A stretch of 34,525 bases of DNA from NCBI GenBank assembly GCA_029554865.1, contig JAKPUX010000305.1, positions 1-34,525 on the forward strand, read 5' to 3'. Positions 9,576 through 15,955 of this stretch are shown one piece after another. The notes beneath the pieces are model-generated. The model had not been told where the DNA came from. It searched no databases and saw nothing but the letters and a program-made list of their open reading frames with translations. Made by a program: the position numbers and the translations under genes. This DNA comes from a bacterium. Its GTDB lineage: Bacteria; Zhuqueibacterota; Zhuqueibacteria; Residuimicrobiales; Residuimicrobiaceae. The number at the start of each line of letters is the position of its first letter. Within the stretch, counting starts at the first letter, position 1.

Positions 9576-10148
9576 TCAAATACCGTTGGCAATCAGACGG
9601 GCGGCGATGTCGATCTGCTCGCTCTCCTCGGCCTCGAGAAAGAGGTAGAGGATAAGAGCCCGCATCAACCCGGCCAAAGTATGCGCAGCGGCGATGAGCT
9701 CCTTATCCGAGGAAAAGACGAATTCACCCGACTGCACCCCCGACTCGAGCATCTCCCGGTAAAAAATCCGCTCCTCCTGCTGCAAACGCTCGCGGAGCTT
9801 GCGCAGCAGGCGCCGGTTGTTTTTAATCTCATCCCAGACAATGCTGTAGATCTGGGCATGGTGCTTCATCTCGGTTAGGGAGACGGCGACATAGCGCTTG
9901 ATTTTTTCCTTGACCGGCAAACCGGCGGTGAGACCGGCTTTGACATCGGCGAGAATCATGGCCAGATGGGCGAAAATCGCCTCATCAAAGATCTCCTCCT
10001 TGCTCTGGTAGTAGTAGTAGAGGGTGCTCTTGGCTTTGCCCGCCTCGGCCGCGATCTCCTCCATGGTCGCCTTTTTAAGGCCCCATTTCTGGAAGACACG
10101 CTTGGCCGCGGCGATGATCTCCTCGCGGATGATATCGTCCTTGCTCAT
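9576..10148 (-). CDS. TetR/AcrR-family transcriptional regulator
   Basis: The N-terminal helix-turn-helix is clear: an AAKRVFQKWGLKKATMEEIA helix pair, then AGKAKSTLYYYYQSKEEIF with the recognition helix and the YxYF/YYYY-type signature. The remaining ~130 residues are an all-helical ligand-binding domain without a recognisable ligand class. Two in-frame ATGs exist, at 10154 and 10148. I prefer 10148 (190 aa) because AAGGA sits five bases before it, whereas it would abut the first ATG directly. It is the first gene of the efflux operon, so it probably represses its own transcript and is released by a pump substrate. The operator is not proven. Confidence 0.9.
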   Translation of the reverse strand: MSKDDIIREEIIAAAKRVFQKWGLKKATMEEIAAEAGKAKSTLYYYYQSKEEIFDEAIFAHLAMILADVKAGLTAGLPVKEKIKRYVAVSLTEMKHHAQIYSIVWDEIKNNRRLLRKLRERLQQEERIFYREMLESGVQSGEFVFSSDKELIAAAHTLAGLMRALILYLFLEAEESEQIDIAARLIANGI

Positions 10149-10183
10149 TTTCATCCTTTTCGACTATTTTCGTTTTATAGTAT

Positions 10184-10197
10184 GAATTTAATCATTC
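10184..10197. promoter_or_regulatory. Possible TetR operator (GAAT-N6-ATTC)
   Basis: A short inverted repeat, GAAT and ATTC spaced by six bases, lies about 35 bases upstream of the TetR start in an AT-rich stretch with a TATAAA-like element next to it. The half-sites are only four bases long, so chance is a real alternative. Confidence 0.22.
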
Positions 10198-10301
10198 CAG
10201 TGGTTAGAAGCAACAATTATTTGCCGGAGGCGGCTCGCCTCGTTTCTGGCTCCCGTACGCCTCCATGTCACCTTCGCCAATCCGGCTCGAGTTGTTTTTA
10301 C

Positions 10302-10336
10302 TTGCATTTTAACCGGGCAATGGCTATTCTATAGCC
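10302..10336 (+). promoter_or_regulatory. Promoter of the beta-barrel protein gene with an overlapping palindrome
   Basis: TTGCAT (10302-10307) and TATTCT (10325-10330) are 17 bases apart, about 50 bases before the ATG at 10382. The -10 element lies inside a perfect inverted repeat, GGCTATTCTATAGCC (10322-10336; six-base arms, three-base centre). That is a position where a bound regulator would block initiation. Confidence 0.5.
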
Positions 10337-10381
10337 GTTCCAGCAATGGGATTGACACGGTTTACCAGGCAGGAGAAAGTT

Positions 10382-11020
10382 ATGAAAAGATATTGGTTCC
10401 GGGCTGCAGCTGCAGCCCTGCTGTTCTTTATAGCCCTCCCGGCCTCGGCCGGACTACCCTTCCGCCCAACGACAAGGCTCTACATGGGCATATCGAGCCC
10501 GGTGGCTCCGCAGGAGTTCAAGGATATACATCTCTCAGGGTGGAACATCGGCGGCGCCATCGGTAAGAGTTTCGGCGAGCGGGTGGAACTGAGTCTAGAT
10601 GGCAGCTACAACGCCTTTTCCTTCGATATCCAGGGCTACCTCAACACCCTGGAACTCAAGGATCAGGATGAATTCGAATCCTCGGCCGATGGCGGTGATG
10701 CCTCCATCCTCACCCTTTTCCTCCATCTTAAAACAAAATTTCCGCCCCAAGGCGATCAGCGCTTTGTCCCCTACCTCTTCGCCGAGGCCGGATTCTTTCA
10801 TTTCAGCCAGAACGAAATCCACTACTGGGGCCCCATCGGCACCGACCGCAGCGAGCCGAAAAGCAGCAAGACCGCCCTCGGGGCAGGGGCTGGCATCGGC
10901 CTCAACATTGCCGTGGAGGAGCACGTGGCCATCTTTATGGATATCGGCCTCAAAGCAGGATTTACCGATGGAGGCACGACCTCCTTTTTCCCCTTCCGCT
11001 TTGGTGTGACTTTCAACTGA
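10382..11020 (+). CDS. Outer-membrane beta-barrel protein
   Basis: The 212-residue product has a signal peptide ending in ALPASA (cleavage near residue 23). It then has alternating amphipathic strands separated by turns, a glycine-rich penultimate strand (ALGAGAGIGLNIAVEEHVAIFMDIGLKAGF) and a C-terminal strand FRFGVTFN typical of small eight-stranded outer-membrane barrels (OmpW/OmpX/OmpA-barrel-like). I chose the ATG at 10382 over an upstream in-frame ATG because AGGAG lies seven bases before it and the signal peptide starts there. It is a single-gene unit, divergent from the efflux operon and ended by a strong terminator. The precise function is unknown. Confidence 0.82.
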   Translation: MKRYWFRAAAAALLFFIALPASAGLPFRPTTRLYMGISSPVAPQEFKDIHLSGWNIGGAIGKSFGERVELSLDGSYNAFSFDIQGYLNTLELKDQDEFESSADGGDASILTLFLHLKTKFPPQGDQRFVPYLFAEAGFFHFSQNEIHYWGPIGTDRSEPKSSKTALGAGAGIGLNIAVEEHVAIFMDIGLKAGFTDGGTTSFFPFRFGVTFN

Positions 11021-11041
11021 ACCGGAATCCGCAGTAATAAT

Positions 11042-11074
11042 AAAGCCCGCGCAGGCATGCCTGCGCGGGCTTTT
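11042..11074. terminator. Bidirectional terminator between convergent genes
   Basis: AAAGCCCGCGCAGG pairs perfectly with CCTGCGCGGGCTTT around a CATG loop, with T-rich sequence on both outer sides (TTTT on plus; TTTATTATTA on minus). It begins 21 bases after the barrel-protein stop. It can also serve the convergent minus-strand unit that ends at 11178. Confidence 0.88.
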
Positions 11075-11177
11075 GCATTCACAGCTGCGAACAAGTGCTA
11101 GTGGAGGATCGGAATCTTTTCAGCCGGACGCAAAAAGTTGCCGGTTCCGAACTCCTTTTCCGCTGCCAGCGCCCCGC

Positions 11178-12281
11178 TCAGCGCGCCCGCACCTGGCTGC
11201 GTTTGAAATCCTTGACCAGGCGGACGCCGTCGTCGTGATTGGGATCATAGTCATTGAGGTTGGAGACAATCACCTCGCCGTTCGAGTTTTCCCAGTGGTA
11301 CTTCCAGCCGTCCGGCCGGATCTCGGTCTCACCGGTATGGGGATTGACATAGTCCTCCTGGCCGGTGAGCATCAAGTAATCCTCGTGGCGGATTTCGGCG
11401 TTGGTGCGCTGCCGGTTTTCAACGATCTGGCGGTCGACATCCTGGATATAGCGCTGGGTGGCCTGGGCGTTCTGGGTGCGCTGTGCGGTAGCGCGCGCGG
11501 CGGCGGCCACCCAGTTCGGATCAAAGCGGGCGGAGATATAGATCATCGCGCCAACCTTTTCCCATTCCGAAAACTCTGCGAGAGGCGCCCGGACGCAGAC
11601 GGTCTCCTTGTTCTGCCACATCCCGGCCGCGGCCTGACCCAGGTTCTCGATGACGCAGCTCATCTGCTCCTTGTAGGTCACACCGTTCTGGGTGTAACGG
11701 ACGGTCAGCCGCACCGCGTCGTAGGCCGCGCCCGGCACAGCCGACTGCGCCCGATGCTTTGCTGCCGCTTTGGGCAGCGGTTCGGTGGCGAGCAGCTGAA
11801 ATCCGGTTACATCCGGACGGATCTGGGGGAAGACGAACTGCAGCAGAAAGTTGGCGGCGGTAGGGCAGGGTGCGACCATCATGCCGTTGTAGTAGGAGCC
11901 CGGCGGGAAGAGCCCCATCTGGCCGGCCGGACTGTAGCGGGTATCGCAGTACCAGAAATCCGGCAGCCAATGGATCATCACCGTCCCGTCCTGGTCCCGC
12001 TTGACGAGAAAATTGCCCTTGGGTCCGACCGAATTGGCATAACCGTTGGTGGTGTTGGGATCGACGTAAAAGATGCCCCCCTGGGAGATCCAGCCCTTGG
12101 GCATGAGCAAAGAAAAGGCGCCTTCGTTGGGCTCTTTCACCCTGACCAGAACCAGGGGATCGGGAACCGGTGATGACGATCTTTTCTGAGCGGGCTCAGG
12201 TGCGGCCTGGATGCATTCCGGAGCCCCGGGAGACCAGGTAGAGGCAATGATCATGGCGATAGCCAGCAATGATTTGCTCAT
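11178..12281 (-). CDS. Secreted protein of unknown function
   Basis: The 367-residue product starts at an ATG at 12281 with AAGGAG nine bases upstream; a longer in-frame start exists but has no signal peptide. The N-terminus is a signal peptide (MSKSLLAIAMIIASTWSPG...). I do not recognise the family. The body contains a beta-rich part (MPKGWISQGGIFYVDP, LPDFWYCDTRYSP) and an Ala/Arg/Gln-rich helical stretch (about residues 250-295). It ends with a WKYHWENSNGEVIVSN-type motif that recalls short beta-hairpin modules in secreted proteins. Cysteines (about five after the signal) could form disulfides. It lies 43 bases downstream of the secreted nitroreductase-like gene and is probably cotranscribed with it. 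A separate 26-codon open stretch follows in the +2 frame after the stop. Confidence 0.8.
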   Translation of the reverse strand: MSKSLLAIAMIIASTWSPGAPECIQAAPEPAQKRSSSPVPDPLVLVRVKEPNEGAFSLLMPKGWISQGGIFYVDPNTTNGYANSVGPKGNFLVKRDQDGTVMIHWLPDFWYCDTRYSPAGQMGLFPPGSYYNGMMVAPCPTAANFLLQFVFPQIRPDVTGFQLLATEPLPKAAAKHRAQSAVPGAAYDAVRLTVRYTQNGVTYKEQMSCVIENLGQAAAGMWQNKETVCVRAPLAEFSEWEKVGAMIYISARFDPNWVAAAARATAQRTQNAQATQRYIQDVDRQIVENRQRTNAEIRHEDYLMLTGQEDYVNPHTGETEIRPDGWKYHWENSNGEVIVSNLNDYDPNHDDGVRLVKDFKRSQVRAR

Positions 12282-12324
12282 CTTGTCTTTCTCCTTGTTG
12301 CCATGATGCACGCATGGTGAGGGA

Positions 12325-12963
12325 TTATTTCGGGAACCCGACCGTTTGCGAGAGCAGGATCTTGTGCTGCGGCTCGAGCTGCATCGCTTTGGCGAGTTCC
12401 TCGCGGCCGACCATGCCGCGCACGACCGTTGCCAAACCCGTCGAGGCGCAGTAGAGATAGACATTTTCCGCGATGAAGCCGCAGTCGGCGCCGAGGTAGA
12501 GGAGGGCATCATCACCCGGGCGGGCGCCGGTTTTTTGGGTGTCAGCCACATAGACGACATTAAGCGGCGCCGTGGCGACAAACTCCTGCATGCCGGTCAG
12601 TTTGCGCAGATCCTGTGCCACCACCAGTTTGAGGGCGTGTTCAGCGGCGTCGTAGAGATAGAGGCCCTCCTCCATGGCCAGATAGAGGCTGATCTCCTGC
12701 CAGTTGCGGGCGGAGGGGGCGGTGCGGCGGCCGTCCTCGCGGTTGATCCCGAAGGCCGCCCAGCAGAGATTGCCCAGGAGCTCCTTGGTCAGTTTCTTGT
12801 CGGCGAGGTCACGGGTGGAGTGGCGTTGGTTGAGCGCCTGCATGAGAGGTATGCCGCCGTTCTTGTCCGGGGCGGGGAACTTGATGAGTTTGGCTGATTC
12901 CTGGGCGAAAGCGGCGGCCGCCATCACCAGGAGAGTAGAAATCATCAGACAGCTGTGGTTCAT
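12325..12963 (-). CDS. Secreted nitroreductase-like (SagB/ThcOx-type) flavoprotein
   Basis: The 212-residue protein has a signal peptide (cleavage after AAAAFA, near residue 21). It then has IPLMQALNQRHSTRDLADKKLTKELLGNLCWAAFGINR, which is the nitroreductase-fold opening with the R-x-S/T-x-R-like FMN phosphate-binding segment. RRTAPSARNWQEISLYL, DCGFIAENVYLYCASTGLATVVRG and the C-terminal VGFPK also match the family. FMN-dependent nitroreductases are usually cytoplasmic; exported members are known in Bacteroidetes-like genomes. GGAGG lies five bases before the ATG. The gene is followed by the unknown secreted gene at 11178-12281. The substrate is unknown. Confidence 0.85.
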   Translation of the reverse strand: MNHSCLMISTLLVMAAAAFAQESAKLIKFPAPDKNGGIPLMQALNQRHSTRDLADKKLTKELLGNLCWAAFGINREDGRRTAPSARNWQEISLYLAMEEGLYLYDAAEHALKLVVAQDLRKLTGMQEFVATAPLNVVYVADTQKTGARPGDDALLYLGADCGFIAENVYLYCASTGLATVVRGMVGREELAKAMQLEPQHKILLSQTVGFPK

Positions 12964-12990
12964 AGGGTCCTCCGTTTATAATGAGCTTAA

Positions 12991-13018
12991 AATATAAAAT
13001 ATCCATCCCCTTTGTCAA
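12991..13018 (-). promoter_or_regulatory. Promoter of the nitroreductase-like gene
   Basis: On the minus strand a perfect TTGACA (13013-13018) and TATATT (12991-12996) are separated by 16 bases, about 30 bases upstream of the ATG. The surrounding bases are AT-rich. It closely matches the bacterial housekeeping consensus. Confidence 0.72.
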
Positions 13019-13043
13019 TTTCAAGCAGTTTTCGTGCAGGGTG

Positions 13044-13107
13044 CCCCGAAATCTGGTCCCCACCTTAAATCTTGCCCCGCGACTCCCCCGAAATCTGGTC
13101 CCCACCT
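13044..13107. repeat. Two-copy 22-bp direct repeat, possible remnant of a dispersed element
   Basis: CCCCGAAATCTG...CACCT (22 bases) occurs twice without mismatch, at 13044-13065 and 13086-13107, a 42-base period. Each copy is followed by a similar (T)TAAAT/AAT...CTTG tail. The 327-base gap that holds it (12964-13290) has no gene; it also contains two divergent promoters. On the minus strand the unit reads as AGGTGGGG...TTTCGGGG. That resembles short sequences that flank small REP-associated or IS-like elements in other genomes, but no transposase is present. Confidence 0.7.
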
Positions 13108-13203
13108 AATACCTTGCTCAGCATATCCCAATCCTGTGAGTTGATTACCTCCACGTGGGATTCAGATTCTGTGGCAGGTTTAACATCTCTTTTCCGAATC
13201 CAT

Positions 13204-13232
13204 TTGACAGCGGTCCTTGAATTGTTTATATT
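13204..13232 (+). promoter_or_regulatory. Promoter of the small membrane protein gene
   Basis: A perfect TTGACA (13204-13209) and TATATT (13227-13232) are spaced by 17 bases. Initiation would fall about 50 bases upstream of the ATG at 13291. Confidence 0.75.
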
Positions 13233-13290
13233 TCACTTGTTGGTGCTTAAGTATTCCGATATCAGACATAATAAATATAGGAGAGTAGAA

Positions 13291-13533
13291 ATGAGCCTAA
13301 AAGAGATCATTCTCCTGCTCGTTAAAATCGCCCTGTTCTTCGCTTTTCCGGCGATCTGGGCCTGGCTGATGAAAATCCTGCCCTGGTGGCCGCTGGATCC
13401 GCAATCCACCCTGAACATACTCGTCTTTCTGGTTGTGACCGTGGTTTCGTGGATTTTGGGCTGGTTCAACATCCGGGCCCTGCTGAAGGGGCTGAAGAGC
13501 AGAGGCCTTGGGGCTGACGTCAGAATGCCCTGA
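13291..13533 (+). CDS. Small two-helix membrane protein
   Basis: The 80-residue product starts MSLKEIILLL with AGGAG eight to nine bases upstream. A longer in-frame reading has no ribosome binding site and would cross the promoter. Two hydrophobic segments are visible (about residues 5-25 and 38-60), separated by a Trp/Pro-rich turn (ILPWWPLDPQS). The C-terminus is short and basic (LKGLKSRG). I do not recognise a family. It precedes the DUF5009-like gene by 120 bases with a second promoter between them, so it is probably an independent transcript. Confidence 0.72.
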   Translation: MSLKEIILLLVKIALFFAFPAIWAWLMKILPWWPLDPQSTLNILVFLVVTVVSWILGWFNIRALLKGLKSRGLGADVRMP

Positions 13534-13551
13534 ACCTGGGCAATATTGCAT

Positions 13552-13580
13552 TTGTTTTTTCAGGGCGGAATCCCTATATT
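13552..13580 (+). promoter_or_regulatory. Promoter upstream of the DUF5009-like acyltransferase gene
   Basis: TTGTTT (13552-13557) and TATATT (13575-13580) are separated by 17 bases, about 75 bases before the ATG at 13654. The -10 hexamer is identical to that of the upstream small-protein promoter; the -35 is weaker. Confidence 0.5.
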
Positions 13581-13653
13581 ACTGCGACGCGGCAGGAGGC
13601 AGCTGCCCGGCCACTGATACACGATCGTGATCGAGCCAAAAGGGATTCCGCCC

Positions 13654-14880
13654 ATGGCAGCGCCCATCAGCTTCTTGACTGCAAACCGCATCCGCTCCAT
13701 CGACGTGGCGCGGGGTCTTACCGTGCTGGTCATGCTCTTCGTCAACGACCTGGCCGGCGTGACCGGTGCGCCGGGCTGGATGAAGCACATCTCGCCCTCC
13801 ACCGCCGATGGTTATACCTTCGTCGATCTCGTCTTTCCAGCCTTTCTCTTCATCGTCGGCCTTTCGCTGCCCATCGCCCTGGAAAAACGGCTTGGGCGCG
13901 GCGAGTCCAAAATCCGCATCGCCGGCCATATCCTCACCCGCACCCTCAGTCTGCTGCTGATGGGCGTGCTGATGGTGAACACCGAGAGCATCGCCAGCAA
14001 TGGCCACATCGATCCGCGTTTGTGGCAGCTCCTGTTCTACGGCAGTGCGGTCATGATCTGGCTGGCCTCGGGGGCCGAACGCCGGCGCATCGTCTGGGCG
14101 CGCAGGATTATCGGCATTGTCATCCTGGCCGCCCTGGCCTTCGCCTACCGCAGCGAGGGGGGAGCCGGACTGCGACCGCACTGGTGGGGCATCCTCGGCC
14201 TGATCGGCTGGTCCTATCTGGTGACCGCCCTGCTCTACCTGGTGATCCGGCGCCGGCCGGCCGGATTCGCCGCCGCGATCATCCTGCTCTATCTGCTCTA
14301 TTTCGCCGACCGTAGCGGCCAGATTGCCTTCCTCGGCCCCCTCAGCTCGTGGATCGGCATCGCTTCGGTGCTCGGATCCCAGCCGGCCATCACCGCCTCC
14401 GGAACCCTGCTCAGCATCCTCCTCTTCAGCACGGACCAACCTCTGGCAGTGCGGCTGCGCATTATTTTCCTCTTCGCCCTGATCCTGGGAACGATCGCCG
14501 TACTTTTGCACTCGCTCAGCAATCTCAGTCCCCTTTTCATCTATAACAAAAACGCGGCGACACCGCCCTGGTGCCTGATCAGCTCCGCCTGGACCGCCCT
14601 GCTCTTCGCACTGATCTACTGGATCGTCGACGGCCGCGGGCTCACCACTGGCACGCGCATGCTCGCCACTGCCGGCCAGAACGCTCTCTTCGCCTTCATC
14701 CTGGGCCCCATCTTTTACCTGCTCATCGGCATGCTTCCGGTGATGGCGGACGGCCGCAGCCTCTACGGCATGCTGGGCGCCGGCTTTGCCACCGGATTCT
14801 GGCGATCGCTGATCTTCGCCCTCGCAGGAACCTGGCTCACCGCAGCGATGCAGCGTTCAGGACGTTATCTGAGGATTTGA
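13654..14880 (+). CDS. DUF5009 / NagX / HGSNAT-like membrane acyltransferase
   Basis: The 408-residue protein has about ten to eleven hydrophobic helices. It opens with NRIRSIDVARGLTVLVMLFVND, followed by WMKHISPSTADGYTFVDLVFPAFLFIVG. This matches the N-terminal signature of the HGSNAT/YeiB-type family and in particular DUF5009, including the conserved His (His45) that aligns with the active-site histidine region of heparan-alpha-glucosaminide N-acetyltransferase. Bacterial NagX relatives lie in GlcNAc utilisation clusters. A GTG at 13627 is in frame, but I prefer the ATG at 13654 with AAAGGG nine bases upstream. The next gene starts one base after its stop, indicating an operon with the GH20-like protein. 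Whether it moves acetyl groups or acts in sugar uptake cannot be told from sequence. Confidence 0.88.
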   Translation: MAAPISFLTANRIRSIDVARGLTVLVMLFVNDLAGVTGAPGWMKHISPSTADGYTFVDLVFPAFLFIVGLSLPIALEKRLGRGESKIRIAGHILTRTLSLLLMGVLMVNTESIASNGHIDPRLWQLLFYGSAVMIWLASGAERRRIVWARRIIGIVILAALAFAYRSEGGAGLRPHWWGILGLIGWSYLVTALLYLVIRRRPAGFAAAIILLYLLYFADRSGQIAFLGPLSSWIGIASVLGSQPAITASGTLLSILLFSTDQPLAVRLRIIFLFALILGTIAVLLHSLSNLSPLFIYNKNAATPPWCLISSAWTALLFALIYWIVDGRGLTTGTRMLATAGQNALFAFILGPIFYLLIGMLPVMADGRSLYGMLGAGFATGFWRSLIFALAGTWLTAAMQRSGRYLRI

Positions 14881-14881
14881 C

Positions 14882-15955
14882 ATGAAAAAGAGACCCGGCA
14901 TCGCCCTTTTACTCACCCTCCTGCTCGCCACCACCCTGCCGGCCGCCTCCGGTAAAAAAGCCGAACCCTGGTGCGCCCTCCACCTGCTCGGCTTCACCTC
15001 GGACTCGAGCCTCATCCGCCTCGAAAGCCAGCTGCCGGCCCTCGCCGAAGCGGGCGTCAATATGCTCATCCTCGAGGTTGACTATAATTTCGATTACCAG
15101 TCCCACCCCGAGTTGTGCGGCACCGGTCAACCCATCACCCGCGCCGGGGCCAAATGGCTCACCACGGCCTGCCGGCGCCACAACATCGAGCTGGTGCCCC
15201 AGTTTCAGTGTTTCGGCCACCAATCCTGGGCCGGAACCACCTATGCCCTGCTCACCCGCTATCCCGAATTCGACCTCACTCCGGGCGCCTATCCGGGCAA
15301 CCAGGGGATCTACTGCCGGGAATGGGACCCTCTCAATCCCGCAGTCCATGCCATGATCTTCGATCTGCTCGACGAGTTGATCAAGGCCTTCGACGCCGAC
15401 ATGATCCATGTGGGCATGGACGAGGTATTTCTGATCGGGGACAGCCTCTCGCCCTCCACCCTCGGCAAGAATCCCGCTTCCGTCTTCGCCGGGGCGGTGA
15501 ACGACCTCTATGAACATATCGTGAAAAAACGGGACAAAGGGATGATGATGTGGGGAGACCGCCTCATCGACGGAGAGAAGTACAATCTGGGCGAATGGGA
15601 GGCTTCGAAAAACGGCACCGCCGCAGCGATCGACAGCATCCCTAAGGATATTATCATCTGCGACTGGCATTACGAGCCGCGCGAGGAATACCCCTCACTG
15701 CCCCTCTTTATCGACAAGGGGTTCCGCGTGCTGCCGACCAGCTGGAAAAAGATCGAGGCGGTTCGCGCCTTTATCAATTACAGCCAGGCCTTGAACCATC
15801 CCGACATGCTCGGCCACCTCTTCACGATCTGGAGTTCGAAGCAGGACAGTTTGGCCCTTTACCCCCCGCTGGCGCAGTTCGGCCGTCAGGTGCGCGCCGG
15901 CGCAATGCCTGCCGCCCATAGCCCGGGGGCGGTCAACGCTCCTGCGCTGCGGTGA
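14882..15955 (+). CDS. Secreted GH20-like (beta-N-acetylhexosaminidase-type) TIM-barrel protein
   Basis: The 357-residue product has a signal peptide (cleavage after about LPAAS, residue 23) and then a single GH20-like catalytic barrel. Visible elements are AEAGVNMLILEVDYNF, HNIELVPQFQCFGHQSW, WDPLNP and ADMIHVGMDEVF. The last holds the Asp180-Glu181 pair, in the position of the catalytic Asp-Glu of GH20 substrate-assisted hydrolases. It lacks the usual N-terminal GH20b domain, so it is a short, minimal form. GAGG lies in the end of the preceding gene, whose stop is one base away. Its last 23 bases overlap tail-to-tail with the transglutaminase-like gene on the other strand. Substrate specificity is uncertain; action on terminal beta-GlcNAc is the family expectation. 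Confidence 0.85.
   Translation: MKKRPGIALLLTLLLATTLPAASGKKAEPWCALHLLGFTSDSSLIRLESQLPALAEAGVNMLILEVDYNFDYQSHPELCGTGQPITRAGAKWLTTACRRHNIELVPQFQCFGHQSWAGTTYALLTRYPEFDLTPGAYPGNQGIYCREWDPLNPAVHAMIFDLLDELIKAFDADMIHVGMDEVFLIGDSLSPSTLGKNPASVFAGAVNDLYEHIVKKRDKGMMMWGDRLIDGEKYNLGEWEASKNGTAAAIDSIPKDIIICDWHYEPREEYPSLPLFIDKGFRVLPTSWKKIEAVRAFINYSQALNHPDMLGHLFTIWSSKQDSLALYPPLAQFGRQVRAGAMPAAHSPGAVNAPALR

Noticed and set aside
10227-10241. GAGGCG-GCT-CGCCTC hairpin as a terminator
   Set aside because: The arms are only six bases and no T-run follows; no gene ends nearby on either strand.
11073-12173. A 366-codon plus-strand open frame
   Set aside because: It lies opposite the secreted protein at 11178-12281, starts on top of a terminator, and has no ribosome binding site or recognisable product.
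13044-13107. CRISPR array
   Set aside because: Only two repeat copies with a 20-base spacer and no cas genes; the repeat is better explained as a dispersed-element remnant.
13534-13561. Terminator after the small membrane protein (GCAATATTGC then a T-run)
   Set aside because: The palindrome has no loop, and the T-run is better used as the -35 region of the next promoter; TGCCC/GGGCA is too short to be convincing.
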